Assembly (NCBI GenBank): GCA_017431785.1 | Contig: JAFRKJ010000082.1 | Coordinates: 1 to 64,000, forward strand | Direction: 5' to 3' | DNA from: Bacillota bacterium | GTDB lineage: Bacteria; Bacillota; Clostridia; Peptostreptococcales; Anaerovoracaceae | DNA: 64,000 bases | Shown here: positions 57,518 through 64,000 of the stretch, piece after piece | Layout: each line of letters opens with the position of its first letter | Position numbering within the stretch: position 1 is the first letter of the stretch | The notes under the pieces: model-generated | Database searches by the model: none | Told to the model about the DNA's origin: nothing | What the model saw: only the letters and a program-made list of their open reading frames with translations | Program-made: the position numbers and the translations under genes

Positions 57518-57966
57518 CAGATATAAAAAGTCCGGAAGAGCGCAGCATAAATATGGCGGCGATAAAGGGCAAAGACACGAAACCGGAACAGTATATTGCA
57601 CATGAATTGTTCATACGTGGGTATCGTTACAGGAAACATGTGAACTATATTGAAGGACATCCGGATCTGTTTTTGCGGAAATATAACACTGCGGTTTTTA
57701 TTCATGGTTGTTTCTGGCACAGACATGATGGATGCAGGTATGCTTATACACCGAAGACCAGAGTGGATTTCTGGAAGAAAAAATTCGCGGATAATACGAA
57801 AAGAGATCAAAAGGTGCAGAAAGCTCTGTTAAAGGATAATATAAAGTGCATCATTATCTGGGAATGTACGGTGAAGAAGATGATGAAGGACAAGGTGTTC
57901 CATGATGAAATGCTGGAAAAAATCGAAGGAGCACTTAATTCGGAGAAGCAGTTCAACGAGTTCTGA
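57514..57966 (+). CDS. vsr: Very short patch repair endonuclease
   Basis: A 150-residue Vsr nuclease, which nicks 5' of T in T:G mismatches arising by deamination of the methylated cytosine. Motifs: SPEERSINMAAIKGKDTKPE, the catalytic Asp in GHPDLFLRKYNTAVFIHGCFWHRHDGC, and KRDQKVQKALL with IIWEC. A CCWGG-type methyltransferase with Vsr is the classical dcm-vsr pairing. The start at 57514 is coupled to the nuclease gene; an upstream in-frame ATG (57463) lies inside it. Confidence 0.93.
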   Translation: MTDIKSPEERSINMAAIKGKDTKPEQYIAHELFIRGYRYRKHVNYIEGHPDLFLRKYNTAVFIHGCFWHRHDGCRYAYTPKTRVDFWKKKFADNTKRDQKVQKALLKDNIKCIIIWECTVKKMMKDKVFHDEMLEKIEGALNSEKQFNEF

Positions 57967-58023
57967 GGGAATCTGAAATACCAGGCGTACTACTGGGCAC
58001 AGGGTCTGTCGGATGTATATTGA
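57967..58023 (+). pseudogene. Protein-like relic after vsr
   Basis: Directly after the vsr stop, in the same frame, an 18-codon stretch reads GNLKYQAYYWAQGLSDVY and ends at TGA. It has no start of its own. It may be the 3' remnant of an ICE gene cut by the defence island, or the former end of vsr. The remaining gap to 58066 shows only AT-rich DNA. Confidence 0.3.
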
Positions 58024-58065
58024 TATAACCGGATCAAGTTAACGATCTAATAGTAGATTAAAAAA

Positions 58066-60552
58066 ATGGACAGCAGTACACATATCAGAGATATATATAA
58101 GGCAATAAAAAGCAGTAAAGCCAAGTATGGAGTTTATAGGAAAACGCTCTTTCATCTTCATACACCGGCTTCCTATGACTTTCATCTACTGAGCAACTGG
58201 AAAGTGGATGATTTTAGGAAGTGCAGCGAAGAAAAAATTGTTTCCGAATGCTACAAACAGGGGGTCCTGCCTAAAGAATTTGCACGTGAGAATCTGATCT
58301 TTGAAGGGGAACTAGCTAAAACTTATGACAGTAAGAAAGAATGGCTCTCCTATCTTTTAGTTGCAGGGAAACTGTTTCAAAACAAATATGAAGTTGTACT
58401 TATCAGCGATCACAATTCACTGAAAGGTTTTGATAAACTGCAGCGTGCTGTTGAAGATTACTATAATGCCTTTCACAAAGGCAACAAGGATGCAGTATAT
58501 CCGGAACTTATTAATGGGGTCGAAGTATCCTGCGCAGACAAATTTCATGTTGTCGGCATATTTGATAAAGAAAGCAGAGAAGCTGTAGAGCAGTGGCTGA
58601 ACGAAAACGTAATGTCTGAAGAACTGGGGACATTCAAGACAAGCTTAGAAGTAATCCAATTCTTTCGCAGCAAAGGAGGATTTTCCTATATAGCGCATAT
58701 TAAGTCAGCTGACTTTCTTAATCAGAAAAAAACATTTGGTGCAGCATATAAGCAGAAGCTGATTGATGCAGGATGTTTCGATCTGGTAGGAGTACGTGAA
58801 GCTTCACAGATAGATTCTGTAAAGACCCTGCTGAAAAAGCATGGTGTGGATGAATGCGAATTCATTTTAGATAATGATTCTCATACGGTAGATGAGATTC
58901 CTGGCAACTATTTCTGGCTGAAAGCAGGAAAACGCAAATACGCGGCGATAAAGGAGGCATTGGACGATTACTACGTCTCAGTATCTCTTGAGCAGGAAAA
59001 CGGTGCCAGGAGATATATTTACGGCGTTTACATAGAGTATGAGGAAGAAGGATTTCTGTCGGGGAAGGATGGCAAAGGGGACTTTAACTTAAGACTTTCT
59101 GATGCATTGAATTGTTTTATTGGAGGGAGAGGAACCGGGAAAAGTACAGTGCTTCAGATTCTGGATTATGCATTGGGCCAGAGGGTTGCGAATGAAGACC
59201 TCCTGAACTTTCTTTGCAGGAACGGAAACGTCTGGGTTCTATATATCCTTGATGGACAGGAATACCTTGTAAATATAAATCTGCCATGCTCCGGCCTGGA
59301 TGAAAACGTGCTCCGATATTTCGGACAGAACGAAGAAGGAAGCTATGGATACAGATATCATTTCAATGAAAACGATGTAAGAAAGTATGCTCTTAAGAAT
59401 CATCTGACAGTGTACAAAGTCACGGCAAAGGGTAAAAAGGTCGAATTTCATAAAGTGACGCAAAAAAGAAAACTGTTGGGTGAAATGTATGATACACATT
59501 ATTCTGTTAACCGTCTGGTACAGACAGCAAGCAGTGATGAAATAAATGTCTTCATCTGGGATCTGATGTTTCGGGATAAGGAACTATCGTCTGTAGATAA
59601 AAGCATTAGGGCAAGAAGAAAATCCGGGCTGATCAGAAATATTGAAAATATTGAACAGATATTGCAAAAACGCAGTGAAGAAGTCCATGAAGTGATAGAT
59701 CCGTTTAACGAAAAACAAAAAGATACGATGAGAATAGAGTATTCTCAGGACAGAATACCAGATTCTGATCCGGATTTTGCTCAATGGATGTTTGGAGGAG
59801 AGTATTCCTCAAGGAAGACGTTTAAGCAGTTTGCCATTTCACAGAGAAATGTAATAGAGTATCTCGAATTTATTTACCGTAACGAAAAAACAATATTTGA
59901 CTTTTTGAGGGTCGTAATAAACCCCGAGGAATGTAGGAAAAGATATTCAATAAGCGAGTTTCTGGACAAAAAAGATCCGGAATCAGAACTGATTGACGAT
60001 GAAAATAGCATTATCGATGCCATCGTTCATGATTTCATCAGAGACGATAATGATGGAATGGTCATACAGTATCTGAAAGATATTGTGTCCAAGGTAGAAG
60101 AATTCCGCCTGCTTTTCAATATTAACAGCAGCACCACTTCAGGCAGGAAAGTCGTATACAAAAACGTTAAAAATGTTTCTCTGGGACAAAAGGTCGTTGC
60201 AATGCTTAATTTTGTTCTCGGCTATGGCACATATATCGGTGATAAGCGACCGCTGATTATTGATCAGCCGGAGGACAATCTGGATAGCCAGTACATATAC
60301 TATAACCTTGTGCAACAGCTGAGAGACGTGAAACAGGAAAGGCAGGTAATCATTGCAACACATAATGCAACGATTGTAACAAATGCGATGACCGATCAGG
60401 TATGTGTAATGCGATCTGACGGAGAGCATGGATGGGTTGAGCAGGCAGGATATCCAAGTGAAGCGCGAATAAAGAAAGATATCATCAATTATCTTGAAGG
60501 AGGGATAGAGTCCTTCAGACACAAGGAAAAAATATATCAACCAGTTTTGTAA
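58066..60552 (+). CDS. PHP-domain/SMC-like ATPase (TrlF-like), putative defence protein
   Basis: An 828-residue fusion. The N-terminal PHP phosphoesterase domain (about 20-290) has the metal motifs [32 protein letters not shown] and [10 protein letters not shown]. The ATPase follows: Walker [22 protein letters not shown] (about 350), a long helical middle, then [16 protein letters not shown], Walker [14 protein letters not shown] and the switch His in IIATHNATI. This layout is that of TrlF-type proteins often found by restriction genes. I infer a nuclease or phosphoesterase controlled by the ATPase. The ribosome site is poor (AGATTAAAAAA before ATG), but a stop codon just upstream fixes the start. 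Confidence 0.82.
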   Translation: MDSSTHIRDIYKAIKSSKAKYGVYRKTLFHLHTPASYDFHLLSNWKVDDFRKCSEEKIVSECYKQGVLPKEFARENLIFEGELAKTYDSKKEWLSYLLVAGKLFQNKYEVVLISDHNSLKGFDKLQRAVEDYYNAFHKGNKDAVYPELINGVEVSCADKFHVVGIFDKESREAVEQWLNENVMSEELGTFKTSLEVIQFFRSKGGFSYIAHIKSADFLNQKKTFGAAYKQKLIDAGCFDLVGVREASQIDSVKTLLKKHGVDECEFILDNDSHTVDEIPGNYFWLKAGKRKYAAIKEALDDYYVSVSLEQENGARRYIYGVYIEYEEEGFLSGKDGKGDFNLRLSDALNCFIGGRGTGKSTVLQILDYALGQRVANEDLLNFLCRNGNVWVLYILDGQEYLVNINLPCSGLDENVLRYFGQNEEGSYGYRYHFNENDVRKYALKNHLTVYKVTAKGKKVEFHKVTQKRKLLGEMYDTHYSVNRLVQTASSDEINVFIWDLMFRDKELSSVDKSIRARRKSGLIRNIENIEQILQKRSEEVHEVIDPFNEKQKDTMRIEYSQDRIPDSDPDFAQWMFGGEYSSRKTFKQFAISQRNVIEYLEFIYRNEKTIFDFLRVVINPEECRKRYSISEFLDKKDPESELIDDENSIIDAIVHDFIRDDNDGMVIQYLKDIVSKVEEFRLLFNINSSTTSGRKVVYKNVKNVSLGQKVVAMLNFVLGYGTYIGDKRPLIIDQPEDNLDSQYIYYNLVQQLRDVKQERQVIIATHNATIVTNAMTDQVCVMRSDGEHGWVEQAGYPSEARIKKDIINYLEGGIESFRHKEKIYQPVL

Positions 60553-60576
60553 GGAACAGAAAGCATTATATTACCG

Positions 60577-60604
60577 GCGGGAGTCACAACGGCTTCCGCT
60601 TTTC
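60577..60604 (+). terminator. Terminator after the PHP-ATPase gene
   Basis: GCGGGAGTC (60577-60585), loop ACAAC, GGCTTCCGC (60591-60599), followed by TTTTCACGTTTTT. Confidence 0.7.
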
Positions 60605-60626
60605 ACGTTTTTGAAAGGAGGAAGCG

Positions 60627-61601
60627 ATGGCGTATTACAGTAAGGAGCAGATTGAGAAGGCTAGGGAGATGGATCTGCTGACGTATCTGCAGCAGTTTGA
60701 GCCGTGGGAACTGGTGCATGTGAGCGGAAACACCTACTGCACCCGGAAGCACGACAGCCTGAAGATCAGCAACGGCAAGTGGATGTGGTGGTCGCAGGGC
60801 TTCGGCGGAGCAAGTGCGCTGGACTATCTGGTGAAGGTCAGGGGCGATCCGTTCACCAAAGCGATGGAGAAAATACTCGGACGGGAGACAGAAAGGTCTC
60901 CTTTTTTGATGGAGAAATCCACGCAGGAAGTTCATGCAAAGGCAGGAAAGCTGCTGCTGCCGGCAAAATGCAGTACCAGCAGGGAGGTCATGAAGTATCT
61001 TTCGGCCCGCGGGATCGACAGGGAGATCATCAAAACCTGCATCAAAGAAGGTCTGATTTATGAATCCCTGCCGTACCACAACTGCGTTTTTGTCGGCAGG
61101 GATGCGGCAGGTGAGGCCAGATATGCCAGTTACCGGGCGTGTAATCCTGCGAAGATCATGGGAGAAGCGTCAGGATCCGACAAGAAATATGCATTTCATA
61201 TCAACGGAGCGGAGGACAATCAGACACTTCACGTCTTCGAGAGCGCCATTGATCTCCTCTCTTTTGCAACGATCATGAACCGCAGACTGCGTGACTGGAG
61301 AGCGGAATCCCTGCTTTCGCTGGGCGGGATATACGCTCCCGGGGCGAGCGGCAGATGGAAAACGCCATCAGCACTGACCTATCAGCTGCAGCAGCAGGAA
61401 CAGATTAAGGACATCGCACTGCATCTGGATAACGATTCTGCCGGACGCGCAGCGACAGCCAGGCTCATTACACAGCTCGGAGCGGACTACAACGTACGGG
61501 ATGAGCCGGCCATTTACGGCAAGGATATCAACGATGAACTGCAGTATATGATCCGCAACCGGCAGCGGATTAGGAAGGAGCGTGATGAATATGTCAGATG
61601 A
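60627..61601 (+). CDS. Toprim/DUF3991 primase-like protein
   Basis: A 324-residue protein typical of ICEs: the N-terminal DUF3991-like domain (CTRKHDSLKISNGKWMWWSQGFGGASALDYLVKV), then a Toprim domain with acidic residues in LHVFESAIDLLSFA and IALHLDNDSAGRAATARLI. It is probably a primase or DNA-processing enzyme for the transferred strand. GAAAGGAGGAAGC precedes the ATG. It overlaps the DUF3846 gene by 17 bp. Confidence 0.85.
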   Translation: MAYYSKEQIEKAREMDLLTYLQQFEPWELVHVSGNTYCTRKHDSLKISNGKWMWWSQGFGGASALDYLVKVRGDPFTKAMEKILGRETERSPFLMEKSTQEVHAKAGKLLLPAKCSTSREVMKYLSARGIDREIIKTCIKEGLIYESLPYHNCVFVGRDAAGEARYASYRACNPAKIMGEASGSDKKYAFHINGAEDNQTLHVFESAIDLLSFATIMNRRLRDWRAESLLSLGGIYAPGASGRWKTPSALTYQLQQQEQIKDIALHLDNDSAGRAATARLITQLGADYNVRDEPAIYGKDINDELQYMIRNRQRIRKERDEYVR

Positions 61602-62040
61602 ACCAGCCGAAAAGATAACAGTAATCCATGTCAGACCAGGAAAGATCCCGCAGATCGTGGAGATGGAAGACTCGCTAAAAGCAATGCAGCAGATGGTCGG
61701 AGGGATGATCGAAGAGTATATGCCGTTCTATTCTGCTGACGATGAACGCATCCAGGACGTTGCGCTGATCTGTAATGACGAAGGAAAGGTGCGCCGGATG
61801 ATGCCAAACCGGACGATATACGGTGAAAACGGAGAGCGCCTGGATGTCATCTGCGGTGACTTTTTCCTGTGCTATGCACCTATGGAGAGCGAACGTTTCC
61901 TGTCGATGCCGGAGGATCTGCAGAAGGTTTTCTATGAAAAGTTCTACTATCCGGAGCTGTTTTATGAGACGGAAAACGGAGTTGTGGGACGAAAGTATGA
62001 GCCTTTGAAGGAGTCCATGCCTCTGCAGCAGGAACGGTAA
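61585..62040 (+). CDS. DUF3846-family ICE protein
   Basis: A 151-residue protein; the first half is DUF3846-like (ITVIHVRPGKIPQIVEMEDSLKAMQQMVGGMIEEYMPF, NDEGKVRRMMPNRTIYGENGERLDVICGDFFLCYAP). Function unknown; common in plasmids and ICEs beside primase-like genes. AAGGAG precedes three clustered starts (GTG 61582, ATG 61585, ATG 61591); ATG 61585 or 61591 fits best. Confidence 0.8.
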   Translation: MNMSDEPAEKITVIHVRPGKIPQIVEMEDSLKAMQQMVGGMIEEYMPFYSADDERIQDVALICNDEGKVRRMMPNRTIYGENGERLDVICGDFFLCYAPMESERFLSMPEDLQKVFYEKFYYPELFYETENGVVGRKYEPLKESMPLQQER

Positions 62041-62089
62041 GCAGGTTTTGGGAAGGAAAATGTACCGATGAAGAGAGAAAAACGTCCGG

Positions 62090-62178
62090 GGAGGGATCCG
62101 CTGTGTCGAGTAGCAAGCACTGCATTGTTCATGAACAATGCCGATCTCAGGGGATCCCCCTGAAACCCCGGCCGCCGG
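62090..62178 (+). other. Candidate oriT of the ICE
   Basis: Between DUF3846 and mobC: a perfect 20-bp palindrome with arms GCATTGTTCA/TGAACAATGC (62122-62141) and GGGGATCCCC (62150-62159) followed by CTGAAACCCCGG. GGGATCC also occurs near 62093. The nick-like end resembles the corresponding site of the small element (17598-17622). Confidence 0.5.
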
Positions 62179-62193
62179 AAAGGAGGAAGCGAT

Positions 62194-62526
62194 GTGCGAA
62201 GGAACGTGTACAAACAGTTTGTGATGAATGAGGTGGAGGCAGCCGACCTTGCCCGGAAAGCGGAAGGAGCCTGCATGTCAGAGGGAAGACTTATCCGGAT
62301 GTTGATCAAAGGATACGTCCCGCAGCCGGCGCCGGACAGGCAGTTCCATGCAGATATGGAACAGATCCGAAGCTTCTATGACTGCATCGCGCAGCTTGCA
62401 ACCCGCATCAGCGATCCGGTCATGCAGCAGGCGCTTGCAGAGGAGATCCGGCAGTGGAAAGCGTTCCGGATCGATATGCAGGAGAAGTATCTGGGCAGGG
62501 AGGAGAAACCGGACCAATGGCTGTAA
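62194..62526 (+). CDS. mobC: MobC-like relaxosome protein
   Basis: A 110-residue protein starting at GTG behind AAAGGAGGAAGC. A ribbon-helix-helix-type N-terminus (VYKQFVMNEVEAADLARKAEGACMSEGRLIRMLIKGY) and a helical C-terminus match the plasmid mobilization accessory proteins. It overlaps the relaxase start by 10 bp. Confidence 0.78.
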   Translation: MRRNVYKQFVMNEVEAADLARKAEGACMSEGRLIRMLIKGYVPQPAPDRQFHADMEQIRSFYDCIAQLATRISDPVMQQALAEEIRQWKAFRIDMQEKYLGREEKPDQWL

Positions 62527-63869
62527 CGAAGATATGGAAGATCAAACACAGCTTCGCGGCGCCGCTGAAATATATCGAGAATGAAGAAAAGACAGCAAAC
62601 CCGAAAGCAGCAGAAAACTATCAGATGCTGGATGATGTAATCGAATATGCGGCACGTGAGGACAAGACGGAGCAGAAGTTTTTCGTCAGCAGTCTAAACT
62701 GTGACCGGGAGCATGCCAGAGACGAATTCCTTCTGACCAAGAAACGGTTCGATAAGGAAGACGGCATCGCCTGTTTTCACGCCTATCAGAGCTTTGCAGA
62801 AGAGAATCTTTCGCCGGAGGAAGCCCATGAGATCGGGATCGCTTTTGCGGAGGAAATGTGGGGCGACCGGTTTCAGGTGGTGATTGCCACCCATCTTAAT
62901 ACCTGCCATGTTCATAATCATTTCATCGTAAATTCCGTGTCCTTTCTGGACGGGAAGAAATATCACGACAGCAGAGCTGCCTACCGAAGGATGCGGGAAG
63001 TCTCCGACCGACTGTGCAGGGAGCACGGTCTGTCTGTTATCGAGCATCCGGAGGGCAAAGGCGGCAGCTACTATCTGAATCAGCTGGAGCGGGCCGGCAT
63101 GCCGACAAGATATAACGTCGCTCGGCAGGCCATCGACGAGGCCATCAGTCGCAGCGTCAATATGGAAGAGTTCAGGCATGAGATGAAGATGATGGGATAC
63201 CATTATCAGTTCAGTCCCAGCCGCAGATACTGGACCATCACGCCGGCAGGATGGGACAGGCCGATCCGTCTGTACCGGCTGGGAGCAGAGTACACCGAAG
63301 AGCGCATCCGGCAGCGGGTCTATGAAAATGACATCAGCATCCGTGAGAGAAGGCTTGCAAAAGCGGCATACTATCCGAACCGATACAACCTGCGGCGGCG
63401 GGTCGATCGGATCATGGGAAGGTCAGGTCTTGAGAAGCTGTACCTGCGGTACTGCTACGAGCTTGGCTATCTTCCGAAATATAACCAGAAGCCGGCGAGA
63501 CTCCACCCGCTGCTGCGTGAGGATCTGCTGAAGTGCGAGATGTACAGCCAGCAGGCCAGACTCCTGTGTCGAAACGGCATCGAAACAGAGGCTGACCTGC
63601 TTTTGCATATGGAGAAGATCAGAAGGCGCAGTAAGGAGATCCTGCAGCAGCGGCAGGATCTGCAAAGGCTGGTGCGACGGAAGACTGCCTCTGAGGATGA
63701 GAAGACGCAGGCAAAAGAAGAGATCGCGAATCTGTCCGGACAGCTGAAGAATCTGCGCAAAGAAATGCGGCTGTGTGAGAACATCATGGAGCGGTCACAT
63801 CAGCTGGAGGACAGGCTGGCCGCAGTAGACAGAGACAGAGATGAAAGAAAGAGGGTGAGAGAAAGATGA
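62517..63869 (+). CDS. MOBP-type relaxase of the ICE
   Basis: A 450-residue relaxase with the His motif VIATHLNTCHVHNHFIVNSVSFLDGKKYH, the GIACFHAYQSFAEENLSPEEAHEIG block and a basic, coiled-coil C-terminal third. It nicks oriT and leads the strand into the secretion channel. ATG 62517 is chosen (MAVTKIWKIKHS, matching MATTKIWPIKDS of the paralogue at 18039); an upstream in-frame ATG lies in mobC. AGGAGAAACC precedes it. Confidence 0.92.
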   Translation: MAVTKIWKIKHSFAAPLKYIENEEKTANPKAAENYQMLDDVIEYAAREDKTEQKFFVSSLNCDREHARDEFLLTKKRFDKEDGIACFHAYQSFAEENLSPEEAHEIGIAFAEEMWGDRFQVVIATHLNTCHVHNHFIVNSVSFLDGKKYHDSRAAYRRMREVSDRLCREHGLSVIEHPEGKGGSYYLNQLERAGMPTRYNVARQAIDEAISRSVNMEEFRHEMKMMGYHYQFSPSRRYWTITPAGWDRPIRLYRLGAEYTEERIRQRVYENDISIRERRLAKAAYYPNRYNLRRRVDRIMGRSGLEKLYLRYCYELGYLPKYNQKPARLHPLLREDLLKCEMYSQQARLLCRNGIETEADLLLHMEKIRRRSKEILQQRQDLQRLVRRKTASEDEKTQAKEEIANLSGQLKNLRKEMRLCENIMERSHQLEDRLAAVDRDRDERKRVRER

Positions 63870-64000
63870 ACACAGGCGGAGATGCGGCGGAACAGGTCGT
63901 CCGCATGTCACTGGAAGGCGTAGAGGTCGCCGCCCGGATCACAGGGTACGGAGCCAAGAACACGGCGCTGCTGCTTGCGGCGGTGCTGAGGGAAGAACAG
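63866..64000 (+). CDS. PcfB/DUF3801-like protein, 5' part
   Basis: The frame opens at ATG 63866 (overlapping the relaxase stop as ATGA, with GAGAGAAAG upstream) and runs off the window after 45 codons: GGDAAEQVVRMSLEGVEVAAR, then ITGYGAKNTALLLAAVLREEQ. This is the usual start of PcfB/DUF3801 proteins, which accompany the TcpA/VirD4 coupling protein gene in conjugative elements. Confidence 0.75.
   Translation, partial: MNTGGDAAEQVVRMSLEGVEVAARITGYGAKNTALLLAAVLREEQ

Larger units (their letters stand above)
55188..60552 (+). mobile_element. Defence island inside the ICE
   Basis: Four genes with lower G+C and different codon use from the flanking ICE genes: cytosine methyltransferase, EcoRII-like nuclease, Vsr and a PHP/SMC-like ATPase. 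They interrupt the usual ICE order between ArdC and the toprim protein. Confidence 0.7.
44429..64000 (+). mobile_element. Integrative conjugative element (left part)
   Basis: From the tRNA-Ser 3' end rightward the window holds iterated att-like repeats, partition genes, adhesin plus sortase, RadC-like and ArdC-like proteins, a defence island, a toprim protein, an oriT candidate, mobC, a relaxase and the start of a PcfB-like gene. The type IV secretion genes and integrase would lie beyond 64000. The order matches ICEs of gut Clostridia. Confidence 0.8.

Overview
The window looks like chromosome of an anaerobic, Gram-positive Clostridia-type bacterium of medium G+C content. The evidence is strong AGGAGG ribosome sites, a GGST-type phosphatidylserine decarboxylase, CotH/VTC/DUF4956 genes, a streptococcal-type split coaB/coaC pair, sortase-linked surface proteins and Firmicutes-type mobile elements. 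A family-level guess would be Anaerovoracaceae/Mogibacterium-like; that is only an impression.

Layout. (1) 1-140: 3' end (domains V and VI) of a group II intron whose body lies outside the window. (2) 150-14480: a transporter and envelope block with an amino-acid permease, a leftward MATE/VTC/DUF4956/CotH operon, a rightward TVP38/pssA/psd operon, an NhaC antiporter, a two-component system and a second amino-acid permease. Five promoters here (a sixth is possible) share 11-bp direct repeats of TTAAnn ending exactly 15 bp before the -10 box. This is the architecture expected for an OmpR/PhoB-type activator, and such a regulator and its kinase are encoded inside the block. (3) About 14950-20965: an integrative mobilizable element with a XRE repressor, three operators spaced 38 bp apart, a long structured non-coding transcript, a RepA-like ATPase, an oriT candidate, MobC, a relaxase and a tyrosine integrase, abutting the 3' end of tRNA-Glu. 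(4) 21125-27466: housekeeping genes (GNAT, YjbQ, coaB, coaC, thrC) running into a lipoprotein, a degenerate GGDEF protein, an ECF-like sigma factor and a membrane protein that may be its anti-sigma factor. (5) 27532-44230: three small membrane proteins and one 15.8-kb gene for a 5282-residue repeat surface protein. (6) 44341-64000 and beyond: tRNA-Ser followed by an integrative conjugative element (ICE) that runs off the window.

The ICE carries an attachment region with two families of short iterated repeats, ParA/ParB, a SpaA/VaFE adhesin with a class B sortase, several small overlapping genes, an ArdC-type antirestriction protein, a toprim primase-like protein, an oriT candidate, MobC, a relaxase and the start of a PcfB/DUF3801 gene. 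Inserted among the ICE genes is a defence island: an EcoRII-type restriction-modification set (cytosine-5 methyltransferase, EcoRII-like nuclease, Vsr repair nuclease) and a PHP-domain/SMC-like ATPase resembling the TrlF family.

Most worth following up are the shared response-regulator box, the operator-controlled roughly 500-nt RNA of the small element, the fourfold superperiodicity inside the giant surface gene and its sigma/anti-sigma/membrane-protein neighbourhood, and the defence island with its PHP-ATPase. All assignments were made by reading the sequence; no database search was run.
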